Below are positions 53,078 through 61,839 of a stretch of DNA of 64,000 nt, one piece after another. Made by a program: the position numbers and the translations under genes. Source of the DNA: Flavobacteriaceae bacterium Ap0902 (lineage in GTDB: Bacteria > Bacteroidota > Bacteroidia > Flavobacteriales > Weeksellaceae); the NCBI GenBank assembly GCA_009835005.1, contig WTFG01000001.1, forward strand, positions 434,001-498,000, written 5' to 3'. How positions within the stretch are numbered: the stretch's first letter is position 1; each line of letters opens with the position of its first letter. The notes beneath the pieces were generated by a model, which had not been told where the DNA came from, made no database searches, and worked only from the letters and a program-made list of their open reading frames with translations.

Positions 53078-54118
53078 ATGAAGAAAATTCTTTTAATATA
53101 CACTGGCGGTACAATTGGGATGACCAAGGATTATGAGTCTATGACTTTAAAACCTTTTGATTTCCAAAATATATCAGAGAAAATTCCAGAATTGAATTTA
53201 ATCGATGCAGCATTAGATATCTATAGTTTTGATAGTCTAATTGATTCCTCTGATATGAACATGGAAGGTTGGCGCAATATTGCAGAGGTTATTTATGATA
53301 AATATGATGATTACCACGGATTTGTAGTGCTTCATGGTACAGATACCATGTCCTATGCTGCATCTGCATTAAGCTTCATGTTGCAAGGTTTAAAGAAACC
53401 CATCATATTCACAGGTTCCCAATTACCAATTGGTGAATTGAGAACAGATGCCAAAGAGAATTTGATTAGTTCTATCCATTTTGCAGCATTGAGCAATGAG
53501 GAAAATCAACCCCTAATTCATGAAGTTTGTATCTATTTTGAATATAAACTATATAGAGGGAATAGAACGGTGAAAATGAGCTCTAACCACTTTGATGCTT
53601 TTAAGTCACCCAATTTTCCTACCTTGGGAGAAAGTGGAGTTTATTTAACTTTAAACAAAGAGGCTTTACTTATACAACGAAAATCACAACTTAGGTATTA
53701 TCCAAATCTATCAGGAGAAATTGCATTGATTAAGATTTACCCTAGTATGAGTTTAGAATTTTTAATAAACACTTTAAACCTCAAAAACCTCAAAGTTTTA
53801 ATAATCGAAGCATTTGGAGCAGGTAATATTTTTTCTAATCCAACATTTAACAAAAAGTTAAAGGAAAAGACAAAAGAAGGGCTTCATATAATTATTGGAA
53901 CCCAATGTGTCTATGGAGGTGTGGAAATAGGAAAGTATGAGGCGAGTTCTATATGGTTGCGAGTTAATGCAATAAGTGCAAAAGACATGACTACAGAAGC
54001 AGCAATAACTAAAGCAATGCACATTTTGGGAAATCCCGAATCATATCCAGATTTTACTGCCGCATTCAACAAAAATATGAGCGGAGAACACACATCTTCT
54101 GAAATTAATTTTTCATAA
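53078..54118 (+). CDS. ansA: Type I (cytoplasmic) L-asparaginase
   Basis: Hydrolyses asparagine to aspartate and ammonia. 346 residues, without signal peptide, as in cytoplasmic AnsA. Catalytic motifs: LLIYTGGTIGM (first Thr) and FVVLHGTDTMSYAASALSFM (Thr-Asp, with Lys in DAKENLISS further on); the C-terminal EAFGAGNIFSNP and GTQCVYGGVEIGKYEA are family-typical. Monocistronic, upstream of the tRNA-Ser gene. Confidence 0.93.
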   Translation: MKKILLIYTGGTIGMTKDYESMTLKPFDFQNISEKIPELNLIDAALDIYSFDSLIDSSDMNMEGWRNIAEVIYDKYDDYHGFVVLHGTDTMSYAASALSFMLQGLKKPIIFTGSQLPIGELRTDAKENLISSIHFAALSNEENQPLIHEVCIYFEYKLYRGNRTVKMSSNHFDAFKSPNFPTLGESGVYLTLNKEALLIQRKSQLRYYPNLSGEIALIKIYPSMSLEFLINTLNLKNLKVLIIEAFGAGNIFSNPTFNKKLKEKTKEGLHIIIGTQCVYGGVEIGKYEASSIWLRVNAISAKDMTTEAAITKAMHILGNPESYPDFTAAFNKNMSGEHTSSEINFS

Positions 54119-54184
54119 TTAAAAAAAATAGTTAATTTGGCTGAATCAAACGGCGATTTACGATTGGAAAATGTTTGGTAAATA

Positions 54185-54271
54185 GGAGAGATGGCCGAGT
54201 GGTTTAAGGCGCACGCCTGGAAAGCGTGTTTCCGCGAGAGTGGATCAAGGGTTCGAATCCCTTTCTCTCCG
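54185..54271 (+). tRNA. tRNA-Ser (anticodon GGA)
   Basis: Cloverleaf of 87 bases with the long variable arm of serine tRNAs. Acceptor GGAGAGA / TCTCTCC with discriminator G; anticodon stem CACGC / GCGTG, loop CTGGAAA with anticodon GGA at 54219-54221; T arm AAGGG-TTCGAAT-CCCTT. The 3' CCA is not encoded. Confidence 0.97.
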
Positions 54272-54330
54272 CATAAAGGTTTAAAAAATTATATCAATAA
54301 CAATAAAAAGTAGAAATTAAATTTTGACAT

Positions 54331-55083
54331 ATGAAAAAACGATTTTCAATTTTAGCTATGGCTGGATTTGCTTTTGTTAGTCTACAAGCAAATGCCGCAA
54401 CATTCGCAACTATTGCTCAGGATGCTGCAGAAACTGCGGAAGAAAGCAGAGGTGGGATTTATGTATTAAAGGAATTCTTTGTTAGTGGTGGTCCTCTTTG
54501 GATGACATTACCATTGGTATGTTTAATTCTAGGTTTGGCTTTTGCTATTGAACGTATTTTATATTTAAACTCTGTGGATGTAAACACAGATAAATTTATA
54601 ACAGATTTAGAGGGTGCTTTACAATCAGGAGGAGTAGAAGAAGCCAAGGAATATGCAAGAAACACCAAGGGGCCTGTAGCTTCTATTGCATATCAAGCGT
54701 TGTTAAGAACATCTGATGGTCAACCGATTGATGACGTAGAGCGATCTGTTGTTGGATACGGTGGTGTAGAAATAGGAAAATTAGATAGAAACGTTTCTTG
54801 GATTGGATTATTCATCGCCATTGCTCCGATGCTTGGTTTCATGGGTACGGTAGTAGGTATGATTATGGCTTTCCAGGATATTGCTAAATCTGGATCTGTA
54901 CAAGCACAGGATATGGCGGGTAACATTCAGGTAGCGTTATTGACAACATTAGCTGGTTTGGTTGTAGGTATTATACTTCAAATCTTCTATAACTACATTA
55001 CCTCTAAAATTGATAGCATTGTGAATAAAATGGAAGATGCTTCAATTTCTATCGTGGATATTCTTGTAAGACACAGAAGATAA
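54331..55083 (+). CDS. exbB: ExbB/TolQ/MotA-type proton channel subunit
   Basis: Inner-membrane proton channel that, with ExbD and TonB, energises outer-membrane receptors such as the SusC proteins in this window. 250 residues: an N-terminal hydrophobic region (signal-like, FAFVSLQANA), membrane segment LWMTLPLVCLILGLAFAIER, and the conserved pair IGLFIAIAPMLGFMGTVVGM and VALLTTLAGLVVGIILQIFY of the MotA/TolQ/ExbB family. It is the first of four genes on the same strand ending at 56721. tonB itself is not in the window. Confidence 0.92.
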   Translation: MKKRFSILAMAGFAFVSLQANAATFATIAQDAAETAEESRGGIYVLKEFFVSGGPLWMTLPLVCLILGLAFAIERILYLNSVDVNTDKFITDLEGALQSGGVEEAKEYARNTKGPVASIAYQALLRTSDGQPIDDVERSVVGYGGVEIGKLDRNVSWIGLFIAIAPMLGFMGTVVGMIMAFQDIAKSGSVQAQDMAGNIQVALLTTLAGLVVGIILQIFYNYITSKIDSIVNKMEDASISIVDILVRHRR

Positions 55084-55109
55084 TTTAATAACCCAAACAA
55101 TAATAATTT

Positions 55110-55559
55110 ATGAAAAGTATAGGAAGAATATTATTAATCATATTTGCTGTTCTGGCGATTGTTGGATTGGTTTGGGTTGCTCTAACTCCAAACGCAGCCG
55201 GATCAGAAATAGACGCTACGGAATGGATGTCTAATCCACTCACAACGTATATGATTATTGTACCAGTAATTACTTTAATAATTACTGTAGTAGCATTTGT
55301 TATATTTAAAGCAGTAGATTTATTTAAGCATCCTTCTCACATGAAAGAAGCGATGTGGACTGCAGGTGCAATCGTTATCGCTGTCGTATTAGGCTTTATT
55401 TTCGCAGATAATGGAGATATTGCAAACGCAGATAATATATCATACGCTGGAATGCAGTCTAAATTAATGGGAACCGGCATCATAGCTGCAGGTGTTCTCT
55501 TAATAGCTGGATTTGCATTTCTATTATATGACACAATCAAAGGAATCATTAAAAGTTAA
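55110..55559 (+). CDS. Conserved membrane protein in the ExbBD operon, unknown function
   Basis: 149 residues with four predicted membrane segments (ILLIIFAVLAIVGLVWVAL, MIIVPVITLIITVVAFVIF, TAGAIVIAVVLGFIFA, GIIAAGVLLIAGFAFLLYD). It lies 26 bp after exbB and 12 bp before the first exbD. A protein of this kind is found at this place in other flavobacteria, in my recollection, but its role in the energising complex is not known. Confidence 0.75.
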   Translation: MKSIGRILLIIFAVLAIVGLVWVALTPNAAGSEIDATEWMSNPLTTYMIIVPVITLIITVVAFVIFKAVDLFKHPSHMKEAMWTAGAIVIAVVLGFIFADNGDIANADNISYAGMQSKLMGTGIIAAGVLLIAGFAFLLYDTIKGIIKS

Positions 55560-55571
55560 CATAAAAGAACC

Positions 55572-56213
55572 ATGGCAAAAAAGGAATTACCAGAAGTAAA
55601 TGCCAGTTCATTAGCAGATATTGCATTCTTGTTGTTAACGTTTTTTTTGATTGCTACATCTATGGACAAGCAAGAAGGAATTCAACGTCAACTACCAGAT
55701 CTTAACAGAGATGTAGAAGATATTAGAATTAAGGTAGAACAACAAAATGCGATTGAATTTGTTGCTAATGCGTACGGGCAAATACTATATAAGGAAGACC
55801 CAGATCAAGTCCGTCAAATCAATGTGAAAGAGGTTAAAAACCTAGTAAAAGAACATGTAGATAACGGCGGTGGAGTAGATGCAGATGGCAATAGTTGTAA
55901 TTATTGTAAAGGCGGACCAGATGGAGCTAGAAATTCTATGTTATCCAACCATCCATCTTTAGCAATAATTTCTATTAAATTTGACAAGGGAACTAGTTGG
56001 GAAAACTATATGGCGTTGCAAGGTGAAATAGAAGCTGCATACAATGAATTAAAGGCTGATTATGTAAAAGGAGCTTATAATCGTGATTGGAGTTTGGTAG
56101 TGGCAGACCCAACAAAAGCAGATGACGTTGGAGATAACGCCATTATTGCGGATGCAAACAGCAAATACCCTAAGATTATTGCGGAGCCTAAGCCTACAGA
56201 TGCTAATCAATAA
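55572..56213 (+). CDS. exbD: ExbD/TolR-family protein (first)
   Basis: Inner-membrane partner of ExbB, 213 residues. One N-terminal membrane segment with the conserved aspartate (VNASSLADIAFLLLTFFLIA, Asp in the ADIAF motif) and a periplasmic domain that is longer than in proteobacterial ExbD (~140 aa), with an extra Gly/Cys-containing segment DADGNSCNYCKGGPDGARNS. The second ExbD follows 22 bp downstream; paired ExbDs are common in Bacteroidota. Confidence 0.88.
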   Translation: MAKKELPEVNASSLADIAFLLLTFFLIATSMDKQEGIQRQLPDLNRDVEDIRIKVEQQNAIEFVANAYGQILYKEDPDQVRQINVKEVKNLVKEHVDNGGGVDADGNSCNYCKGGPDGARNSMLSNHPSLAIISIKFDKGTSWENYMALQGEIEAAYNELKADYVKGAYNRDWSLVVADPTKADDVGDNAIIADANSKYPKIIAEPKPTDANQ

Positions 56214-56235
56214 GAATTAACAAAAAAGAAGAAAA

Positions 56236-56721
56236 ATGAGTCAGAAATTTAAAAGAGATTCAAGCAAAGGAATGCCTGCTGTTTCAACCGCAGCATTACC
56301 AGATATTGTCTTCATGTTGTTGTTCTTCTTTATGGTGGCAGCAGCAATTAAACCAAGTGAATATCAAAAATATATAGAACTTGAACCTGCAACCGCGGCC
56401 TCTTTACAAAATATTGTAAAAAAGGATATGATAGCTTATATGTATTTAGGTACGCCTAAGAACAGATCACAATATCCACAAGAGTTTTTGTTATTATTAA
56501 ATGACAAACCTGCTCAAATTACAGATATTAGAGGTTGGATTGGTGATGAAACAAGCAAAAGAAATGGGCAAGATTTATTAGAATATGGTCTGATTACACA
56601 AATGACTATTGACAAAGATGCCCGTGTAGGTTTTGTACAAGCCATCAAAGAACAATTGAGTTATGCACAAGCATTTAACGTGAGTTATGCTGGTATAGAA
56701 GGTGATCCCACAGTAGATTAA
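56236..56721 (+). CDS. exbD: ExbD/TolR-family protein (second)
   Basis: 161 residues. Membrane segment with the conserved aspartate: MPAVSTAALPDIVFMLLFFF (Asp in LPDIVF). The periplasmic part is about 110 residues, with TQMTIDKDARVGFVQAIKEQ matching the ExbD fold. It is the last gene of the ExbB-unknown-ExbD-ExbD operon, closed by the terminator at 56740. Confidence 0.9.
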   Translation: MSQKFKRDSSKGMPAVSTAALPDIVFMLLFFFMVAAAIKPSEYQKYIELEPATAASLQNIVKKDMIAYMYLGTPKNRSQYPQEFLLLLNDKPAQITDIRGWIGDETSKRNGQDLLEYGLITQMTIDKDARVGFVQAIKEQLSYAQAFNVSYAGIEGDPTVD

Positions 56722-56739
56722 TCTCTAAAAACATTTGTG

Positions 56740-56771
56740 AAACCGTTTCTATTTATAGAAGCGGTTTTTTA
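56740..56771 (+). terminator. Rho-independent terminator of the ExbBD operon
   Basis: AACCGTTTCTA / TAGAAGCGGTT with a TTTA loop (one G-U) and a T tract. Confidence 0.85.
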
Positions 56772-56808
56772 TTTTCAATTTAATCAAAAGCAGCACTAAT
56801 TTTGATAT

Positions 56809-56816
56809 TATATTTG
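56809..56816 (+). promoter_or_regulatory. -7 promoter box (TATATTTG)
   Basis: TAnnTTTG match 5 bases before the ATG at 56822; predicts a leaderless transcript for the M23 peptidase-GH3-pnuC run. Confidence 0.6.
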
Positions 56817-56821
56817 CCATA

Positions 56822-57688
56822 ATGTCAAAACCTAAAAAAAACATAGCCAAAAGATTAATCCATCATTATAGATGGTTGATAGTAGATGAGGATACCAATC
56901 AATCTAAAGTTTCCTTTAGACTCAATATTCTTAACTTTCTGTTGTTATTATCTTTTTTCCTATTATTCTCTTTTGGGATTATTTTTTTAATTCTTAAGTA
57001 CTCCCCTATCAAAGATTATTTCATAGACCCTCAGAATACTAGCCAAGCTGCTTTGGCTAACAAAAAAGAATTGATTCAACTCAATGAAAAGTTAATGAAT
57101 CTAGAAGACTCTTTACAAGCTAATACCATATACCTCACTGCTATGAGTAATGTGATGAGCGGTAGGTTGTCTGTGGAGAAAGTGGATTCTCTGATGGCAA
57201 AGGAAATTCCAATTCTTCTTGACAATGCCAATTTGATGGCTAGTGAGCAGGACTCTCTATTTAGATTACAAATCGCAGAGGAAGAATTACAAGACTTTAA
57301 ATCTAAACCAAAGGAGGATAATCAATTGTTGTTCCCTCCAGTTAGGGGAGTTATAACCGCATCTTATGATTTTACTGTCAATCATTTGGCTACAGATATT
57401 GCCGCCAGCAAGGGAGATGATATACAGACCATAGCAGATGGCGTGGTGATATTCACAGAATGGAGTCCAGATACAGGAAATAATATCATCGTTCAGCATA
57501 AAAATGAAATGATTTCAATTTATAAACATTGTTCTCAATTATATAAAAATATAGGGGAGGAAGTGGAAAAAGGTGACGTCATTGCCTCTATTGGTAACGG
57601 TGGAGAATTGACTTCTGGTCCACACTTGCATTTTGAACTTTGGATTCAAGGTAAAGCGGTGAATGCAGAAGAATATATAGATTTTTAA
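56822..57688 (+). CDS. M23-family membrane-anchored peptidase (LytM-type)
   Basis: 288 residues. Short cytoplasmic N-terminus, one membrane segment (about 41-62: FLLLLSFFLLFSFGIIFLIL), a coiled-coil-like stretch 75-165, and a C-terminal LytM domain: NHLATDIAASKGD holds the HxxxD zinc ligands and GPHLHFELW the HxH, so it is likely a catalytically active endopeptidase cutting peptidoglycan crosslinks in the periplasm. The GH3 gene starts 3 bp later. Confidence 0.92.
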   Translation: MSKPKKNIAKRLIHHYRWLIVDEDTNQSKVSFRLNILNFLLLLSFFLLFSFGIIFLILKYSPIKDYFIDPQNTSQAALANKKELIQLNEKLMNLEDSLQANTIYLTAMSNVMSGRLSVEKVDSLMAKEIPILLDNANLMASEQDSLFRLQIAEEELQDFKSKPKEDNQLLFPPVRGVITASYDFTVNHLATDIAASKGDDIQTIADGVVIFTEWSPDTGNNIIVQHKNEMISIYKHCSQLYKNIGEEVEKGDVIASIGNGGELTSGPHLHFELWIQGKAVNAEEYIDF

Positions 57689-57691
57689 TTT

Positions 57692-59185
57692 ATGAAGACT
57701 TTTCTAAGCAAAATATTTAGTAGGGTAGTTAATTTTAAAGAGGAAAAGTGGAAGAAGCATCCTGTTTCTACACAAGAGCAACTACGCCGTGACTTGATTA
57801 AAAAAGCGAGTAATACTAATTTTGGCAAGGATCATCATTTTAAAAATATAGAAACACATAAGAATTTTGTTCAAAATGTTCCAATCAGAGATTATGAAGG
57901 TTTAAAAAAGTATATAGATCGTGTGGTAGCGGGTGAGTCTGATGTGCTATGGCCAGGGAAACCCGCATATTTTGCCAAGACCTCTGGGACAACTTCTGGT
58001 TCTAAATATATTCCGATTTCCAAGGAGTCTATGCCCTTTCATATCAAATCCGCAAGGAATGCTTTGCTCAATTATATTTATGAGAAAAAGGATGCGGCTT
58101 TTGTAAAGAGGAAAATGATATTTCTACAAGGTAGCCCAGTATTGGATGATGTAAATGGAGTTAAAACAGGTAGGTTATCTGGAATAGTGGCTCATTATGT
58201 TCCCTCTTATTTACAGAGCAATAGAATGCCTTCTTGGGAGACTAATTGTATAGAAGAATGGGAGCCGAAAGTGCATCAAATTGTAGAGGAGACCTATCAA
58301 GAAGACATGAGTCTTGTGAGTGGTATTCCCCCATGGATTATCATGTATTTCGAAAGCCTACAAGAAAAAACTGGTAAAAAAATAGGAGAAGTTTTCCCGC
58401 ATTTGGATTTGATTGTCACAGGAGGGGTAAATTTTGAACCTTATCGCAAAAAGATGAATGAACTGATTGGGAGAGAAGTAGATATCATTCAAACTTATCC
58501 TGCCTCAGAAGGGTTTATCGCCTACCAAGATCAAATAAAGAATGAGGAGTTATTATTACTGCTAAATCATGGTATATTCTATGAATTTGTACCAGTTGAT
58601 GAAATTCATCATGAGAACCCGACCAGATTGACTATTGGAGAAGTAGAATTAGGCGTGAATTATGTTTTAATTTTAACCACCAATGCAGGTCTTTGGGCAT
58701 ATAATATTGGAGACACGGTTAAATTCACTTCTAAAGACCCATACAGAATTGTGGTGAGTGGTAGAGTGAAGCATTATACTTCTGCTTTTGGAGAACACGT
58801 GATAGGTAAAGAGGTTGAAGATGCGATTAAACACACCAATAATAAATTTGATGTGCGGGTATCTGAATTCCATGTGGCACCTCAAGCAAATCCTGACCAA
58901 GGTAGACCTTATCATGAATGGTTTATAGAATTTGAAACAGCACCAGAGGATTTGGAGGCTTATAGAAGGGAATTAGATGTACAAATGCAGTCTCAAAATC
59001 CTTACTATTTAGATTTAATTCAAGGGAATATTTTAGAAACATTGCATATTTCTAAAATAGAAAAGAATGGCTTTTCTGCCTATATGAAATCTGTTGGTAA
59101 ACTTGGAGGTCAATTTAAGTTGCCAAGACTTGCCAATGATCGCAAAATCGCAGATCTTTTAAACCAATGGAAAATCAAGGGTTGA
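57692..59185 (+). CDS. GH3-type acyl-adenylating protein
   Basis: 497-residue member of the GH3 (auxin-responsive) family, ANL-superfamily enzymes that adenylate a carboxylic acid and link it to an amine. AMP/ATP motif KTSGTTSGSKYIPIS; TGGVNFEPYRKKMNEL, YPASEGFIAYQD and LWAYNIGDTVKFTSKDPYRI are family landmarks. The substrate in bacteria is mostly unknown. It follows the M23 peptidase by 3 bp and overlaps pnuC by one base (TGATG). Confidence 0.9.
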   Translation: MKTFLSKIFSRVVNFKEEKWKKHPVSTQEQLRRDLIKKASNTNFGKDHHFKNIETHKNFVQNVPIRDYEGLKKYIDRVVAGESDVLWPGKPAYFAKTSGTTSGSKYIPISKESMPFHIKSARNALLNYIYEKKDAAFVKRKMIFLQGSPVLDDVNGVKTGRLSGIVAHYVPSYLQSNRMPSWETNCIEEWEPKVHQIVEETYQEDMSLVSGIPPWIIMYFESLQEKTGKKIGEVFPHLDLIVTGGVNFEPYRKKMNELIGREVDIIQTYPASEGFIAYQDQIKNEELLLLLNHGIFYEFVPVDEIHHENPTRLTIGEVELGVNYVLILTTNAGLWAYNIGDTVKFTSKDPYRIVVSGRVKHYTSAFGEHVIGKEVEDAIKHTNNKFDVRVSEFHVAPQANPDQGRPYHEWFIEFETAPEDLEAYRRELDVQMQSQNPYYLDLIQGNILETLHISKIEKNGFSAYMKSVGKLGGQFKLPRLANDRKIADLLNQWKIKG

Positions 59186-59856
59186 TGCAAGAGCTCCTAA
59201 ACCTACTTACAGAGCCATACGAGAGCTATAGGACATGGCAGATTTATCTAGAAATCTTTGCCACCATTATGGGAATTTCTAGTGTTATTTTCTCTATGAG
59301 AAGAAATATCCTTGTGTTTCCCACAGGCATTATCTCTACGCTCATTTATATCTATTTACTCTTTAACTGGGGTTTATATGGTGATATGCTTATCAATTTC
59401 TATTATTCTAGTATGAGTATTTATGGCTGGTTTGTCTGGTCTAGAAGTAGAGTGGATGAAGTTCATGTCGGCGCAGAATATATGACTAAAAAAGAGTGGT
59501 TCTACGCACTACTTTTGTTCCTAGGCAGTGCCATTTTGGTGCTTACGATTTATTATTTTAGACCTGTACTAAGCAATGGATTTGATTTGTCTAAAGTTGC
59601 AGAGAGTGGTTTTAATTATATATGGACAGACTACATAGATACCTGTACCACTGGTATCTTCTTGGTTGGGATGTGGATAATGGCTCGTAGAAAAGTAGAA
59701 AACTGGCTTTTTTGGATATTGGGAGATTTAATTTCTGTTCCGTTATATATTGTTAAAGGGTATGCCATTACCTCTTTTCAATATTTTATATTCACTATTT
59801 TAGCGATTATGGGGTATATGATGTGGAAAAAATCAATTAAATCCAATAAATTATAG
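59185..59856 (+). CDS. pnuC: PnuC-family nicotinamide riboside/vitamin transporter
   Basis: Inner-membrane transporter of nicotinamide riboside (or thiamine or riboflavin in relatives). About 223 residues with seven membrane segments; PnuC landmarks TIMGISSVIFSMRRNILVFP, GLYGDMLINFYYSSMSIYGW, ENWLFWILGDLISVPLYIVK. Start uncertain: the ATG at 59185 overlaps the GH3 stop as TGATG and is preceded by AAGGG, a plausible ribosome site; an ATG at 59167 would add six residues. No NAD-related gene is adjacent except nadA 25 kb away. Confidence 0.88.
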   Translation: MQELLNLLTEPYESYRTWQIYLEIFATIMGISSVIFSMRRNILVFPTGIISTLIYIYLLFNWGLYGDMLINFYYSSMSIYGWFVWSRSRVDEVHVGAEYMTKKEWFYALLLFLGSAILVLTIYYFRPVLSNGFDLSKVAESGFNYIWTDYIDTCTTGIFLVGMWIMARRKVENWLFWILGDLISVPLYIVKGYAITSFQYFIFTILAIMGYMMWKKSIKSNKL

Positions 59857-59876
59857 AAAAACCATTTAGGTTTTAT
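59857..59876 (+). terminator. Weak terminator-like hairpin after pnuC
   Basis: AAAACC / GGTTTT with ATTTA loop; a short stem, so only a weak candidate. Confidence 0.3.
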
Positions 59877-59887
59877 AAATTCATCCC

Positions 59888-60595
59888 ATGATAGAACCTG
59901 CCAATACCGTAAGACAATCGAATTTAAAAACATGGGCGCTAGATGATAGACCCAGAGAAAAAATGATGCTTAAAGGGCGTGCGGCTTTATCTGATGCAGA
60001 ACTTCTAGCCATCATCATGGGGAGTGGCAACAGGGAGGAAACAGTCGTGGATTTAGCCAAAAGAATTCTGCAAGATGTCCAAGGGAATTGGCATGAATTG
60101 GCTAGATTGAATATCAAAGATCTTTGCAAATACAAAGGCATAGGAGAGGCAAAGGCTATTTCTATTATTACCACATTAGAAATTGGTAAACGCCGTGCTA
60201 GCCAAATGGCTCTTGTAAAACCCAAAATCACTGGTAGCCAAACTGCTTTTGAAATGCTGCATCCACTCATGTCTGATTTGAGCACAGAGGAGTTTTATAT
60301 CATGTTTTTAAACCAAGCGAACAAGGTGATTGTTATAGAACGAGTGAGTTCTGGTGGAATAGCCTCTACCATTGTAGATAGCCGTGTAATCTTTTCCAAG
60401 GCATTAGAAAACAAGGCTACGTCTATCATTGCAGCCCATAATCACCCAAGTGGCAATTTAAAACCTAGTAGTGCAGATAAAAGAATTACCCAAGATATCA
60501 AGGCCGCTGGTGAATTGCTTCATATCCCGTTATTAGATCATTTAATCATTACCCAAACAGAATACCTAAGTTTTGCAGATGAAGGATTATTGTGA
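59888..60595 (+). CDS. radC: RadC family protein (JAB/MPN domain)
   Basis: 235 residues. N-terminal helix-hairpin-helix region (ELLAIIMGSGNREETVVDLA, LCKYKGIGEAKAISIITTLE) and a C-terminal JAB1/MPN-like metallo domain with the motif AAHNHPSGNLKPSSADKRIT (HxHx7SxxD). Despite the name, a direct DNA-repair role is unproven; the domain resembles deubiquitinase-type metal proteases. The stop overlaps the next ATG (TGATG). Confidence 0.93.
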   Translation: MIEPANTVRQSNLKTWALDDRPREKMMLKGRAALSDAELLAIIMGSGNREETVVDLAKRILQDVQGNWHELARLNIKDLCKYKGIGEAKAISIITTLEIGKRRASQMALVKPKITGSQTAFEMLHPLMSDLSTEEFYIMFLNQANKVIVIERVSSGGIASTIVDSRVIFSKALENKATSIIAAHNHPSGNLKPSSADKRITQDIKAAGELLHIPLLDHLIITQTEYLSFADEGLL

Positions 60596-61839
60596 TGAAT
60601 GTACTTTATTTCTATTCATATAAAACCACGCAGAGACTCTGTTATGTGCTTCAAATCTTAGAGGAACGTTGGGGAACCAGGATTGAAATGATAGAAGATT
60701 GGGAGAGGTTTATTCAATTGAATGAACCTAAACTAAACTATTCCGAGCAGATAGATGAAGGGTCTATTCAAATTAAACCACATGGTTTATTATTTAATCA
60801 GGGAATTAAATTTTTTGATTTTTCTGAATTAGAAACTGATGCACTTGCCATGATATTCTTTTTATTGTCTAGGTATGAGGAATATGTTATAGCGGAAAGA
60901 GATATGCATAAACGGTTTTCTGCGAAATCCAGTTATTTATATCATACCAAAAGGCTGCATAGACCCTACACAGATATATTAATTCAAAATTTAAAACATA
61001 AGGTTAACAAGAAATACCCTTTATTTAATTTTAAAAATAATCAGTTTAAATCTGAATTTACCATAGATATAGACCAAGCCTTTCATTATCAACAAAAATC
61101 ATTTAGGCGGTTTGTCGGCGCGAATATTCGGGATGCTTTGAAGTTACATTGGAGGAGTGTTCTAGATAGAAAATTAACCTATTTTCATTTAATGAAAGAT
61201 CCATGGAATATTTATGCTGATTTAAAGCAAAAATCAAAAAAGAAAACTACGCTGCCTATATTTTTCTTTCTCGTAGGGGATTATGGGAGGTTCAATAAAA
61301 ATATAAGTTATAAAAATGCTGCCTTTCAACAGGTAATAAAAGAAATCAATTCTTGGGCACACGTGGGCGTGCATCCTTCTTATAATGCTGGGGAGGATTT
61401 AGCTACCATCCAAACAGAGAAGACTAGATTAGAGGGCATCTTAAACAAATCAATTAATCATTCTAGACAGCATTATATTCAATTATCTTTGCCAGAAACT
61501 TATCTAAATTTGATTTCATCTGGAATTAAAAATGACTATTCCATGGGCTTTGCAGATGAAATTGGGTTTCGTGCTGGTACTGCCTTTCCTTTTGATTGGT
61601 ATGATTTAATTAACGAGGAAATCACAAATTTAAAAGTGCATCCCTTTTGCGCTATGGATGTAACTTTAAAGAATTATTTAAATTTAAGTATAGAAGAAGC
61701 CAATGAAATTTTGACTGATTTAAAAGAGGAAATAAAAAAAGTAAATGGTACTTTTTCTATCATTTCACATAATGAAAGTTTATCCAACTATGCCGAATGG
61801 AAAGGGTGGGGAATGCTGTTTTTAAAATACTGGGATTAG
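60595..61839 (+). CDS. Polysaccharide-deacetylase-like protein
   Basis: About 414 residues. The start is the ATG at 60595, overlapping the radC stop; a GTG immediately before is possible. The NodB-like fold is suggested by FTIDIDQAFHYQ (Asp), WAHVGVHPSYNAGED (His-x-x-x-His region) and SMGFADEIGFRAGTAFPFDW. Such flavobacterial proteins usually lie in surface-polysaccharide or glycan clusters and carry an N-terminal DUF7033-like domain; this fits the GNAT and asparagine-synthase-like neighbours. Substrate unknown. Confidence 0.75.
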   Translation: MNVLYFYSYKTTQRLCYVLQILEERWGTRIEMIEDWERFIQLNEPKLNYSEQIDEGSIQIKPHGLLFNQGIKFFDFSELETDALAMIFFLLSRYEEYVIAERDMHKRFSAKSSYLYHTKRLHRPYTDILIQNLKHKVNKKYPLFNFKNNQFKSEFTIDIDQAFHYQQKSFRRFVGANIRDALKLHWRSVLDRKLTYFHLMKDPWNIYADLKQKSKKKTTLPIFFFLVGDYGRFNKNISYKNAAFQQVIKEINSWAHVGVHPSYNAGEDLATIQTEKTRLEGILNKSINHSRQHYIQLSLPETYLNLISSGIKNDYSMGFADEIGFRAGTAFPFDWYDLINEEITNLKVHPFCAMDVTLKNYLNLSIEEANEILTDLKEEIKKVNGTFSIISHNESLSNYAEWKGWGMLFLKYWD

